Source: CAYRES01 sp964423425
Lineage (GTDB): Bacteria > Actinomycetota > Thermoleophilia > RBG-16-64-13
NCBI GenBank assembly: GCA_964423425.1
Contig: CAYRES010000002.1
Location: 248,001-312,000, forward strand
DNA length: 64,000 bases
Direction of reading: 5' to 3'
Shown: piece after piece, positions 8,963-17,339 of the stretch
How positions within the stretch are numbered: position 1 is the first letter of the stretch
Layout: each line of letters opens with the position of its first letter
Made by a program: the position numbers and the translations under genes
The notes under the pieces: generated by a model
What the model was told of the DNA's origin: nothing
The model's database searches: none
The model's input: the letters and a program-made list of their open reading frames with translations, nothing else

Positions 8963-9670
8963 ATGAGTTCATATGATGCCGCCTGTGCCGCTGCTGAGGA
9001 GATGATGTGGGAGGCGTGGGAGTGCCAAGACCAGAGGCTGCGTTTCGACCTGGCCCGCCGGGCACTTGAGGTATTCCCCGATTGCGCCGAAGCCGGGAGC
9101 GTGCCCGCCGGGCGGTTGCCGGCGGAACAGCCCTATGCCGGCGTGGTGGCTCGTGCGCGCATCGGCTTGGTATGGAGTCTGGCGGGTGTGGGAGAGGTGG
9201 ATGAGGCCGTCTCGGTGTGCGAGGAGTTGCTGAGTGAAGACCCTGACGATGAGCTCGGCGTGCGCTATGTGATGACGCAGGTGCTGCTTGGTGCGGGCAG
9301 GCCGGCCGAGGTTCTGGAGGTGGTTGAACGCTATCCGAGTGATGGGTCCGCCGCGTGGTTGTACACGCATGCGCTTGCGGCGTATGGAAGTGGAGGCGCC
9401 ACCTTGCGCGCGCGGACGGCGGTGGACCGCGCCCTCGCCGCCAATGCGTACGTGCCCGGCTTTCTCTTGGGGGAGCGCGAGCCGCCGCCCCGCTTCCCGG
9501 AGTTCACCTCAGCTGGTGACCTCTACGAGGGAGCGGCGTATTTCCTCGAGTACAAGCGCTTCTGGGAAGAGCAACCGGGCGCGATTGATTTCCTGCGCGC
9601 CGCCGTTCACAGCGGGGGACGGAGTGAATCGTCTGCGGGGGAGGCCTGCTCGGGACGGGACCCGGCCTGA
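8963..9670 (+). CDS. Tetratricopeptide (ST7-like) repeat protein
   Basis: A helical repeat protein of about 235 residues. ARARIGLVWSLAGVGEVDEA, LLSEDPDDELGVRYVMTQVL and GAGRPAEVLEVVERY are successive TPR-type hairpins. The order (NP/DPDDELGVRY, then AAWLYTHALAAY, then ANAYVPGFLLGEREPP, then AAYFLEYKRFWEEQPGAIDFL) matches bacterial ST7-like TPR proteins of unknown function. The ATG at 8963 is chosen because similarity starts there; the AGGAG at 8945-8949 is rather far upstream. It is divergent from the Eis-like gene and monocistronic. Confidence 0.7.
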   Translation: MSSYDAACAAAEEMMWEAWECQDQRLRFDLARRALEVFPDCAEAGSVPAGRLPAEQPYAGVVARARIGLVWSLAGVGEVDEAVSVCEELLSEDPDDELGVRYVMTQVLLGAGRPAEVLEVVERYPSDGSAAWLYTHALAAYGSGGATLRARTAVDRALAANAYVPGFLLGEREPPPRFPEFTSAGDLYEGAAYFLEYKRFWEEQPGAIDFLRAAVHSGGRSESSAGEACSGRDPA

Positions 9671-9690
9671 GGTGGGGGCTGCCTCTGCCC

Positions 9691-9711
9691 GCCCCCGTTT
9701 TTCACGGGGGC
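9691..9711 (+). terminator. Short hairpin after the TPR gene
   Basis: An 8-bp stem GCCCCCGT/ACGGGGGC closes a TTTTC loop 20 nt after the TPR gene stop. There is no T tract after the stem, so termination is only possible. Confidence 0.45.
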
Positions 9712-9768
9712 TCCCCATACGGACGGCCGGTGTGCTTTGAGAGAAGGGCGAACCCTTCGGCAGGCCCT

Positions 9769-9796
9769 TTGAACCGGGAGGTTCGCGGCGTATACT
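9769..9796 (+). promoter_or_regulatory. Promoter of the thiamine operon
   Basis: TTGAAC (9769-9774) and TATACT (9791-9796) are spaced by 16 bp. The predicted start near 9803 is just before the 5' edge of the TPP riboswitch. Confidence 0.6.
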
Positions 9797-9810
9797 ACAT
9801 TATGATCTGC

Positions 9811-9893
9811 TAGGGGAGCGCCTGGCGCTGAGAGTGTGGTTCGACCACTGACCCTGCGAACCTGATCTGGGTAATACCAGCGAAGGGAAGCAA
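9811..9893 (+). promoter_or_regulatory. TPP (THI element) riboswitch
   Basis: All conserved THI-box segments are present in order: AGGGGAGC at the 5' side of P1/P2, GCTGAGAG of J3-2, GACCCTGCGAACCTGATCTG with the pyrophosphate-sensing loop, and GGGTAATACCAGCGAAGGGA at the 3' end. A variable P3 arm built from TGTGGT/ACCAC lies between. It senses thiamine pyrophosphate and is followed 18 nt later by an intrinsic terminator, so it very likely acts by transcription attenuation ahead of the thiN-ykoEDC genes. Confidence 0.95.
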
Positions 9894-9910
9894 CGTCATC
9901 GATCCAGTGT

Positions 9911-9950
9911 GAGGGGCGCTACCTCGGCGACGAGGTAGCGCCCCTCTCTC
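9911..9950 (+). terminator. Riboswitch-controlled intrinsic terminator
   Basis: A perfect 16-bp stem (GAGGGGCGCTACCTCG and complement) with a GCGA tetraloop is followed by TCTCTTC. It lies between the TPP aptamer and the first gene of the operon, where TPP binding would favour its formation and stop transcription. Confidence 0.8.
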
Positions 9951-10007
9951 TTCACCGGCGGCTCCGCTTGTACGCACACCTGGTCTGTGCAGAAGTGGAG
10001 GCACGAG

Positions 10008-11003
10008 ATGAAAGCAGTAGTCGTGGGCGGTTCGAGACCCGTCGGTCCTCTTGATGAAGAGGCCATCGGTGGGTCCGATCTGGTGGTGGCGGTTGATGCG
10101 GGAGCCGAGGCTCTGTGGGGTCTTGGCGTCGTCCCCCACCTGTTCGTGGGTGACATGGATTCGGTCTCGGCCGCGACGGCCGCTGAGTTCGCGCGACAGG
10201 GCGTGGAAACCCTCATCCTCCCCCCCGCCAAGGATGAGACCGACACTGAGGCCGCCCTCTGCGTGGCAAGGAAGCGGGGCGCCGACGATATCAGCGTGTT
10301 CGGCGTGCTCGGTGGTCCCCGTCTGGATCACCTGCTGGCGGCTGTCTTCCTGCTCGAGTCACCCCGGCTTGCCGGTGCGTGCGTTCGGCTATTGAGTGAT
10401 GGCAACGAGATAAGGCTGTCTTCGGGCAAAGAGGAGCTGGTGGGCCGGCCCGGTGACCTCATCTCCCTGCTTCCTCTTGATGCCACGGTGCAAGACGTGC
10501 GCACGGACGGGCTGGAGTACGCCTTGCGGGGCGAGACGCTTAGACGGACCGAAGGCCGGGGGGTGAGCAACGTACTCGTGGGCGACAGGGCGACGGTCGA
10601 GCACGGTGTGGGCAGGCTGCTCATCGCCCATTACCGGGAGACGCGGCCGGTGGATCTGCCCGCCGCCTGTCAGTTCTCCCTCTACCCCTTGGAGCAAGGT
10701 GATATCCGTCCTCCCATCGAGGAGGCCATCCAGGGAGCAGCCGCCGTGGGAGTGGCGGCTACCGTGGGCCGGTTGAGCACGTTTCTGGAGGGAGAGCAGG
10801 AGCAGGTGTTCGGGGCCCTTGCCGCCGCGTTCACCCGCGCCCGGCGATCGGGGCCCACGGTCATGGTGGCCATCGTGGCCTCGGGCGCACCCTCGGCTGA
10901 GACGGTGGCTTCGATTCAGGCCGGGATACCCAAGGGCGGCATGCCTAAGGCCGTGATACCCAAGGATGGGCAGAGAGACATACACACGGAAGGTGATGTG
11001 TGA
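10008..11003 (+). CDS. Thiamine pyrophosphokinase fused to a YkoF-like thiamine/HMP-binding domain
   Basis: A 331-residue two-domain protein. Residues 1 to about 215 are thiamine pyrophosphokinase, which converts thiamine plus ATP to TPP: PHLFVGDMDSVS, KDETDTEAAL and GVLGGPRLDHLLA are its metal- and substrate-binding motifs. Residues about 218-310 (CQFSLYPLEQGDIRPPIEEA, RLSTFLEGEQEQVFGALAAAF, GPTVMVAIVASGAP) match the YkoF/MTH1187 ligand-binding fold. The tail is a short IPKGG/MPKA/VIPKDG repeat. In Bacillus ykoF is a separate gene of the ykoFEDC thiamine-precursor transport operon; here ykoE, ykoD and ykoC follow directly. The ATG is preceded by GGAG 7 nt upstream. Confidence 0.88.
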   Translation: MKAVVVGGSRPVGPLDEEAIGGSDLVVAVDAGAEALWGLGVVPHLFVGDMDSVSAATAAEFARQGVETLILPPAKDETDTEAALCVARKRGADDISVFGVLGGPRLDHLLAAVFLLESPRLAGACVRLLSDGNEIRLSSGKEELVGRPGDLISLLPLDATVQDVRTDGLEYALRGETLRRTEGRGVSNVLVGDRATVEHGVGRLLIAHYRETRPVDLPAACQFSLYPLEQGDIRPPIEEAIQGAAAVGVAATVGRLSTFLEGEQEQVFGALAAAFTRARRSGPTVMVAIVASGAPSAETVASIQAGIPKGGMPKAVIPKDGQRDIHTEGDV

Positions 11004-11698
11004 TGAACGGTGGATTCGATCAGGGCCGCAGGGGCAGCTCAGGGGGTTTCGTGGCCCTCTGGAGTACGCGGGATATCGTGGTGGCAGCGGTGCTGTCCGT
11101 GGTGGTCGGGGTGGTCTTCTGGGGTTGGGGATTGCTATGGTCGGCCTTCTTCCAAGCCATACCCTTCCCCTCCAGCTACTTCGTGGTCGGCATGTGGATG
11201 GTGGGCGGAGTGCTTGTGCCCTACGTGATCCGCAAGCCGGGAGCGGCTGTGGTGGGTGAGGTGGCCGCCGCCTTCGTGAGCATGCTTCTCGTGAACCAGT
11301 GGGGTGCGTGGACCATGGTGAGTGGAGTGGTGCAGGGCGTGGGGGCCGAGTTGGTGTTCGCGCTGTTCCTCTACCGCCGCTACCCGCTTGGGGTGCTGCT
11401 CCTCGCCGGAGCGGTGGCGGGGTTCTTGAGTCTGGTCCTCGATACCTTCGTCTACGGCTACTACCAGGCCTTCGTGTTCTCTGCCATCGCCGCTGCGGCC
11501 GGGATCTCTGCGCTGAGCGGAGCCGTACTCGGTGGGGGGCTCTCGAAGCTTCTCGGTGACGCCTTGGAGCGCACCGGCGTGCTTTCGGGTCTCGCCATTG
11601 CTCGAGCCAAGCAGGCTGAGCGGGCGGCTCGTATCGCACAGAGGGAGGATTCTTCCGGCGTAGGGTCTCTTCCTGGGCCTGGGGGCCGGGAAGGGTGA
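11003..11698 (+). CDS. ykoE: YkoE-type substrate-binding membrane subunit of thiamine-precursor ECF transporter
   Basis: A membrane protein of 231 residues with about six helices. DIVVAAVLSVVVGVVFWGWG, the FPSSYFVVGMWMVGGVLVPY segment and KPGAAVVGEVAAAFVSMLL followed by the QGVGAELVFALFLY helix match YkoE, the S component of the YkoEDC energy-coupling-factor transporter for hydroxymethylpyrimidine/thiamine. The start TGATG overlaps the stop of the preceding gene (GTG at 11000 is an equal alternative), and GGAAGG lies 9 nt before. The C-terminal tail is charged and cytoplasmic. Confidence 0.9.
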   Translation: MNGGFDQGRRGSSGGFVALWSTRDIVVAAVLSVVVGVVFWGWGLLWSAFFQAIPFPSSYFVVGMWMVGGVLVPYVIRKPGAAVVGEVAAAFVSMLLVNQWGAWTMVSGVVQGVGAELVFALFLYRRYPLGVLLLAGAVAGFLSLVLDTFVYGYYQAFVFSAIAAAAGISALSGAVLGGGLSKLLGDALERTGVLSGLAIARAKQAERAARIAQREDSSGVGSLPGPGGREG

Positions 11699-11705
11699 CC
11701 CAGCC

Positions 11706-13466
11706 GTGATCACCTCTCGCGGACTCACCTTCACGTATGCGGACCAATCCCGTCCCGCACTTGCCGGGGTGGACTTCGATATCGCCCGCGGCGAATCCGT
11801 ACTTGTGCTGGGTCCGAGCGGCTCCGGCAAGAGTACGCTCACGCTGACGCTCAACGGCCTCATCCCCCAAGTGGTCGATGGCAGGCTCGAGGGCCGGTTG
11901 CTGGTGGGAGGGCACTCCACCCAAGAGGGCTCGGTCGCGCAGTTCTCCTCGCGCGTGGGTCTGGTGTTCCAGGATCCAGAGGCTCAGTTCTGCACCCTTA
12001 CCGTGGAGGACGAGGTCGCATTCGGACTCGAGAATCTCTGCGTACCACCGCAGGAGATTGAGGTGCAGATCGATCGGGCACTGGCGCAGGTGGGTCTCAC
12101 CGGTTTCCGCCGACGCGTGCTCTCAACGCTTTCGGGCGGTGAGAAGCAGCGGGTGGCTCTCGCTTCGGTGCTCGCCATGGAGCCGGAGGTGCTCGTGCTC
12201 GACGAGCCGTCGGCCAACCTCGATCCGCAGGGCACCCGGGAGTTGTTCGGCATCGTGCGGCGACTCGCTCAGGGCGGCGGGCTCACCCTCGTTCTCATAG
12301 AGCACAAGCTCGAGCACGTGGTCGAGTGGATGGACTCATTGCTCGTACTCGACCGCGAGGGGAAAGTGGTATACCGCGGTGACCCGCGCACCGGTTTCTA
12401 CGAGCACGGGGAGTTGCTGGCCGCCGCTGGCATCTGGCGGCCCAAAGTGGTCGAATTGGTGGAGCAGTTGAGAGCTGAGGGGTACCCGCTGCCCGATCGC
12501 CCGCTGGGGGAGGAGGATCTCGTGGTCGAGCCGCCGGCTGCCGGTGTAGACGGCTCGGCCCTCGAGTCGGTCTGCGGGCGGGTTATTCGACGGGGCGGTC
12601 AACCGGACGGTCCCGGAGTCCATAGCGCATCGTCGGCCACCGAGTCACCGCCTCTGTTCGATATCCGCAGCCTCACCTACGCCTACGGGCATGCGTCTCC
12701 CACACTCTTTGACATCCACGCTCGGGTGCCGAAGGGCCGGATCACGGCGATCGTGGGAAGCAACGGCGCCGGCAAGACCACCCTCGCCTCTCTCTTGACG
12801 GGGGTACTGCGCCCTCCGGCAGGTGCCGTGTTCCTGGAGGATGATGACGTCTCCCGCCTGCCGGCGCGGGCTCTCGCCGACCGCGTGGGACACGTGTTCC
12901 AGAACCCGGAGCACCAAGTCGTGCGGGACAGCGTGCGTGAGGAGGTGGCCTATAGCCTGGCCTGTTTGAAGGGAGTGAAGGTGCTTGCCCCTGAGGAGGA
13001 TGCCGAGGTCGACAGGTGGCTCGAGCGTTTCGGCCTGCAGGAGGCCGCCGGCGCCAATCCGTTCGCGCTCAGCCAGGGCCAGAAACGCCGCCTGAGTGTG
13101 GCCGCCATGGTGGTGAGGGCCCAGCAGGCCCTGGTGCTCGACGAACCCACCTTCGGGCAGGACGAAGCTCACAATGTGCGGCTGCTCGACTCGCTTGCGG
13201 AGCTGAAGGAGCAGGGGAAGACCATTGTGCTGGTCACTCACGATATGGACGTGGTGGCGGAGTACGCGGATCATCTGCTGGTGCTCCGGGCAGGTGAACT
13301 CGCCTATGCGGGTGAGCCTCAGGGCTTCTTCGCCCAGCCGGAACTGGTGGAGGTCTGCGGTCTGGAGGTACCGTTTTGCGAGCGGGCACGGGCATGGGTG
13401 TGGTGGCAGGCGCGGCCGGTACCGTCTGCGGAGGCGGAGACTCTGGTACCGGCGGAGAGGATCTAG
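11706..13466 (+). CDS. ykoD: Double ATPase of the YkoEDC ECF-type transporter
   Basis: A 586-residue protein with two ABC ATPase domains in one chain. The first has Walker A GPSGSGKST (about residues 38-46), signature LSGGEKQRVALA and Walker B VLVLDEPSANLD. The second has Walker A GSNGAGKTT, signature LSQGQKRRLSVAA and Walker B ALVLDEPTFGQD. Both show the Q-loop FQ(D/N)PE typical of ECF ATPases. It energises uptake by YkoE with YkoC. GTG start 7 nt after ykoE; ykoC starts 6 nt after its end. Confidence 0.93.
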   Translation: MITSRGLTFTYADQSRPALAGVDFDIARGESVLVLGPSGSGKSTLTLTLNGLIPQVVDGRLEGRLLVGGHSTQEGSVAQFSSRVGLVFQDPEAQFCTLTVEDEVAFGLENLCVPPQEIEVQIDRALAQVGLTGFRRRVLSTLSGGEKQRVALASVLAMEPEVLVLDEPSANLDPQGTRELFGIVRRLAQGGGLTLVLIEHKLEHVVEWMDSLLVLDREGKVVYRGDPRTGFYEHGELLAAAGIWRPKVVELVEQLRAEGYPLPDRPLGEEDLVVEPPAAGVDGSALESVCGRVIRRGGQPDGPGVHSASSATESPPLFDIRSLTYAYGHASPTLFDIHARVPKGRITAIVGSNGAGKTTLASLLTGVLRPPAGAVFLEDDDVSRLPARALADRVGHVFQNPEHQVVRDSVREEVAYSLACLKGVKVLAPEEDAEVDRWLERFGLQEAAGANPFALSQGQKRRLSVAAMVVRAQQALVLDEPTFGQDEAHNVRLLDSLAELKEQGKTIVLVTHDMDVVAEYADHLLVLRAGELAYAGEPQGFFAQPELVEVCGLEVPFCERARAWVWWQARPVPSAEAETLVPAERI

Positions 13467-13472
13467 GCGGCG

Positions 13473-14399
13473 ATGAAGAGCGTACGCCCTCAGCTCGAGC
13501 ACCGCTTTCAGCCCGAATGCCGTGTGCCGTCTGAGCGTCTCGTGCGGCCCGAGATGGGGAGCCCTTCGCTGCGGCCGTCCGGCCCTCCGGAGAGCGCGGC
13601 CTCCGTGCCCGCGGGCGAAGGCCGCGCTCTCGCTCGCGTCAATCCCTTCCTGAAACTGTGCACCCTTCTTGTGGTGTGCCTCAGTCTCACCCTGGTCTTC
13701 GACCCCATCACTCCCGCCGTCTTTCTGGCCTGGGCCCTGCTTGCCGCCTTGGCCGTGGAGCGCCTTCCTCTGCGATCCGTGATCCTACCGATGCTGCCGC
13801 TCCTGTTTGCCGTGGTGGGCATCTTCCTGTCCAACATCCTCTTCAACCGGGGCAACGCGGAGTCGGAGGCGCTCTTCTACCTCGGTTCCCTCAAGGTGAC
13901 TGAAGTGGCTCTCCTCACCGCCTCTTCCATCAGTCTCCGCATACTGGCCATAGCCGCTTTCTCGGTGACGTTCGTGCGGACCACCGAGGCCTCCGATCTC
14001 ATTCTGAGCCTCGTGCAGCAGGCTCGGCTGAACCACCGTTTGGCCTACGGGCTCATGGCCGGTTACCGCATGCTCCCCCTGCTGCAGGAGGAGTACCGCA
14101 CCATCCGGATGGCCCAACGGGTCAGGGGAGTGGGTGACGGGGGGGCCGTTTTTGGCTGGGCGGGCCGCCTCCGGCATACCTTCATGCCCCTCCTCGCCGG
14201 CTCGGTGCGGCGGGCGGGCAGGGTGGCGCTTGCCATGGATGCACGAGCGTTTGGGGCCCATACAGAGAGGACGTATCGACGGAGTCTCGTGGTGCGCAAG
14301 GCGGATTGGGCCTTTCTGGGAGGGTCGGTCGTGCTCGCGGCCGGCATCATCGCCTGTCTCGCTGTCCTTGGAGTGGCCAAGTTCAGCGTGGGGGTGTGA
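13473..14399 (+). CDS. ykoC: EcfT/YkoC-type transmembrane coupling protein
   Basis: A 308-residue membrane protein. After an unusually long hydrophilic N-terminus of about 50 residues come helices starting at LKLCTLLVVCLSLTLVF. The cytoplasmic coupling region holds TTEASDLILSL and the Ala-Arg-Gly-like motifs QRVRGVG and MDARAFG, which in EcfT proteins contact the ATPases. It completes the TPP-controlled thiamine-precursor transport operon. The long N-terminus may mean the real start is further in. Confidence 0.87.
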   Translation: MKSVRPQLEHRFQPECRVPSERLVRPEMGSPSLRPSGPPESAASVPAGEGRALARVNPFLKLCTLLVVCLSLTLVFDPITPAVFLAWALLAALAVERLPLRSVILPMLPLLFAVVGIFLSNILFNRGNAESEALFYLGSLKVTEVALLTASSISLRILAIAAFSVTFVRTTEASDLILSLVQQARLNHRLAYGLMAGYRMLPLLQEEYRTIRMAQRVRGVGDGGAVFGWAGRLRHTFMPLLAGSVRRAGRVALAMDARAFGAHTERTYRRSLVVRKADWAFLGGSVVLAAGIIACLAVLGVAKFSVGV

Positions 14400-14409
14400 G
14401 TAACCGCCC

Positions 14410-14440
14410 GCGGAGCGGGTGCCCATGTGTGCCGCTCCGC
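14410..14440. terminator. Hairpin between convergent ykoC and transglutaminase genes
   Basis: A perfect 9-bp stem GCGGAGCGG/CCGCTCCGC spans 14410-14440 with a 13-nt loop in the 47-bp convergent gap. It lacks a T tract. Confidence 0.5.
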
Positions 14441-14446
14441 CGCTCC

Positions 14447-16414
14447 CTACACCCGGCGCAGGTTCCGTGACAGCTCCCGCAGGCGCTCCTCGCCGTATGT
14501 GCGACCGCCATATCTCCATGCGGCGTAAGCGCGGCTGATCTCCATGATGGATGAGGCTCCCTCAGGACGGGCACGGGAGGCCCGTCTGGCGAAGTCGAGA
14601 GGGCCCTCTTTGTGACCACGCACAATCCGCCGTCGCGACAGCCGGCGCAGGAGTTGCGCGTAGAGCCGCTCCAACGGATGCTGGCGCGCCTTGCGGGTCA
14701 GACTCACCAGAAGAGGTACAGCGGCGAGGAGCACCGCGAGGCCGAGCAGCCTGCCGCCGTTCTCCCACTCGAGGCTGAACGCAAAGGTGTTGCGGATGGT
14801 CTCGGAGAGGGAGCGCAGGGCGGCGACCTGGCTTCTCATGTCGTAACCGATGGTGAGGGCGTACCAGCGGAGCCGGAGACTGTCGACGAAACGGGAGAAG
14901 CTGGAAGCAGGGCTTGTGCCTCCTGCCGGGCTGCCGGCCGGGGGAGTGGGATCGACCCGCATCCAGCCTCGACCGTCGATGTAGGCTTCCACCCACACGT
15001 GCGCAGAGCGCTGGCGTACGAGGTAGTAGTTGCCTTGATCATTGAATTCTCCCCCTACATAGCCGCCCACGAGACGTGCGGGCACGCCCGAGAGACGAAG
15101 CGCCATTGCAGTGGCGGCGGCGAAGTACTCGCAGTACCCGGCTCGGGCGGTGAGGAACGCCTCGAGGGGATGGTCGGAACCCACCGGGGCTTGGGTTGTG
15201 TAGGTGTAGCCGGTGTGGAAGTGTGCACGCAGGCGTTCCACCTTCTCCTGTGGACGGCGGGCTGGACCCACCACGTCGGAGGCGAGCCGGTGGACGGCGG
15301 GCGGCAAGCCGGGAGGCACAAAGAGATTCCGGGCGCGCGCCTCGGGTCCGAGCACCTCGGGCACCCAGCCGGTTATGTCCGACTCCACTTCGTAGCGGAA
15401 TCTGGTCGCCGGTGGACGCGCCGCTTTGAGTACCGCCCCGCCCGAGAAACGCAGCGTAAGTGAGGTGGGAGAGGCCGCCAGCGGGTGGTCGAGGGCAAAA
15501 AGTGTGTGGTCTCCCTGCGGTTCGAGGTAGACGAGGTGGCGTACCGTCTCACCCGAGCCGGAGCCGGCCAGGAGTGTGGAGACGGGCGGCTCGGTCGCCC
15601 TCCAGGAGACGCCGTCGGTGTCTTCGAATACCAAGCCCCTCCAGTAGGGGGCAGCGGGGAGCGGGCCCTTCCCCTCGAGAAGCACGGCCCGGAATACGGG
15701 GTCGGTTCTCAAGGCGATGCGGCCCACGTCTCCCAGACTCACCCGGTCGGAGAAGCCCGAGGCCAGTGCCGGTGACGGAGCTATCCCGTGCCACAGGGGA
15801 GCGGTGGCCCGGGGTAGTCCGAAGTAGAACAACGTGGTGAGAGGGATGGCGGCCGCAAGGAGAACGAGGGCCACCCCTCCCAGGCGTCGTACGAGGCCTC
15901 GGGGAAGAGTCCGGCCCTCGAGTTCACGGCCGAAGGGTATCCACAGGAGAGTGGCGGTGGCCAGCGGGAGGTAGGCGGCGAACAACACCCCGAAGGTGAG
16001 GTCGACGGTGAGGATGGCGGAGCCGATGAGCAGGAGGAGACTGAGCAGCATGACCTGCAGGTGGTCGCGGGAGGCCTTGGGCCCGAGGAGCTTCGCCCCC
16101 AGGAGAACCACAGAGGCGGCGAGTAGTCGCCCCAAGAAGCCGTGGGCGGAGGGAAGCGCTGCGAGTGCGATTACTCCCATCACCGAGAAGAGGTTGATCA
16201 TCCAAGTGGAGAGAGGGTGGCGGCCGCGTAGGTCCCAGGCGGCACCGAGCGTGATGAAGGCGGCGAGGAGTCCCCCGAGCAACAGCGATAGGTGGAGCAG
16301 GGCTGCGGCGAGCCCCAGGCACGCCATGGCGTACGTGAGCACGAGGGTGACACGGTCGGGGCGCCGGGTGCGGTCGCCCTTCACCTTCACCCCCTCCGTC
16401 ACGTCTCGCTTCAC
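14447..16414 (-). CDS. Membrane-anchored transglutaminase-like protein (DUF3488/TgpA type)
   Basis: A 655-residue protein. About seven N-terminal transmembrane helices (residues about 20-215) are followed by an extracytoplasmic transglutaminase-like domain. The Cys-His-Asp triad is readable as Cys428 in ARAGYCEYFAAA, His472 in RSAHVWVEAY and Asp488 in RVDPTPPAG. One more helix follows near residue 560 and then a basic cytoplasmic domain with RRIVRGHKEGPLDFARR. It is the last gene of a MoxR-DUF58-transglutaminase operon; its start overlaps the DUF58 stop by 4 bp. Such operons are thought to assemble or process envelope components; the substrate is unknown. Confidence 0.88.
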   Translation of the reverse strand: MKRDVTEGVKVKGDRTRRPDRVTLVLTYAMACLGLAAALLHLSLLLGGLLAAFITLGAAWDLRGRHPLSTWMINLFSVMGVIALAALPSAHGFLGRLLAASVVLLGAKLLGPKASRDHLQVMLLSLLLLIGSAILTVDLTFGVLFAAYLPLATATLLWIPFGRELEGRTLPRGLVRRLGGVALVLLAAAIPLTTLFYFGLPRATAPLWHGIAPSPALASGFSDRVSLGDVGRIALRTDPVFRAVLLEGKGPLPAAPYWRGLVFEDTDGVSWRATEPPVSTLLAGSGSGETVRHLVYLEPQGDHTLFALDHPLAASPTSLTLRFSGGAVLKAARPPATRFRYEVESDITGWVPEVLGPEARARNLFVPPGLPPAVHRLASDVVGPARRPQEKVERLRAHFHTGYTYTTQAPVGSDHPLEAFLTARAGYCEYFAAATAMALRLSGVPARLVGGYVGGEFNDQGNYYLVRQRSAHVWVEAYIDGRGWMRVDPTPPAGSPAGGTSPASSFSRFVDSLRLRWYALTIGYDMRSQVAALRSLSETIRNTFAFSLEWENGGRLLGLAVLLAAVPLLVSLTRKARQHPLERLYAQLLRRLSRRRIVRGHKEGPLDFARRASRARPEGASSIMEISRAYAAWRYGGRTYGEERLRELSRNLRRV

Positions 16415-17322
16415 GTCACTCCTCCGTCACCATAGAGGGCGAGGGCCGTGAGCAGCCGGTTGCGGTGCAGGAGACCTCCACCCGGAGAGAGCCTCACCGA
16501 GGGTAGATCGAGCCCCACCGGCGTGCCCTCGGCGTTCGCTCGGAGCACGAGGGTCACCAATTGCCCCAACCGCTCCTCCAGCGAGGGTCCGGGGACGCTC
16601 TCCAAGGTCAGCAGAAGCGGAGGCCGGCCCTCCTCGTCGAACTCCTTGACGTGGAGAGCGCCGTAGCGCGACAGTGCCCGCCAGTAGATGCGGCTCGGCG
16701 GGTCACCCGCTGCGTAGCGCCGTATTCCATGGAAATCACCGCCCACACCTCGGCCGGAGGGGGTGCCTCCTGAATCGTTCTCGGGAAGGCCCGAGGAGTG
16801 GATACTCCGCACGGGTAACGGCTGTGGAAAGACCAGCACTTCATCATCGAGCAGGATGCGACCTCCCCTGTGGAAGAACCCGAACGGGAAGTCGGAGGTG
16901 ATGGTGAACTCGCCGAGCATCTGGTGCCCGCGCCGGGCGAAGTGGACAGGTATGGTGGTCTCGACTTCTCGGATTGGCGGGATGAGAAGGAAAATCGCCC
17001 GTTCATCTTCCTCCCGTCTCACTTGGAGCATGAAGGTGGGGAGGAGGCGTCTACGGTTGGTCACGCGGAGTGAGGCGTAGGCTTGTTGGTGTGCGTACAG
17101 TTCGCGTGGAGTCCTCACCTCGAGGTCGAGCCGACGGAGCGCGCAGTAGGCCACCATGCCGGAGACGCTCATCAGAGCGAGAAGCCCCGCCGTGACGAGA
17201 TACAGGAGATTGTTGGCGGTGTTGACGGCGGCGACGCCCACGAGCAGGGTGAGAGCGATGTACAGCTTGCCTGTCCGGGTGATCTGAACGCGTACTCGAT
17301 CGAAACGAAGAGGCCGGCGCAT
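16411..17322 (-). CDS. DUF58 domain protein
   Basis: A 303-residue protein with two N-terminal membrane helices (about residues 17-57, TGKLYIALTLLVGVAAVN and LYLVTAGLLALMSVSGMVAY) and an extramembrane domain with VGGDFHGIRRYAAGDPPSRI and YWRALSRYGALHVKEFD, the defining DUF58 segment. It usually works with the MoxR ATPase encoded just upstream, here only 17 bp away. The molecular role of DUF58 proteins is not established; a von Willebrand-like fold is often suggested. Confidence 0.87.
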   Translation of the reverse strand: MRRPLRFDRVRVQITRTGKLYIALTLLVGVAAVNTANNLLYLVTAGLLALMSVSGMVAYCALRRLDLEVRTPRELYAHQQAYASLRVTNRRRLLPTFMLQVRREEDERAIFLLIPPIREVETTIPVHFARRGHQMLGEFTITSDFPFGFFHRGGRILLDDEVLVFPQPLPVRSIHSSGLPENDSGGTPSGRGVGGDFHGIRRYAAGDPPSRIYWRALSRYGALHVKEFDEEGRPPLLLTLESVPGPSLEERLGQLVTLVLRANAEGTPVGLDLPSVRLSPGGGLLHRNRLLTALALYGDGGVT

Positions 17323-17339
17323 GTAGCGGTCTCCTTGAT

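Noticed and set aside
10389..11924. A 511-codon open frame antisense to the thiamine operon
   Set aside because: Pro/Arg/Ser-rich composition without family similarity; it covers three well-supported genes on the other strand.
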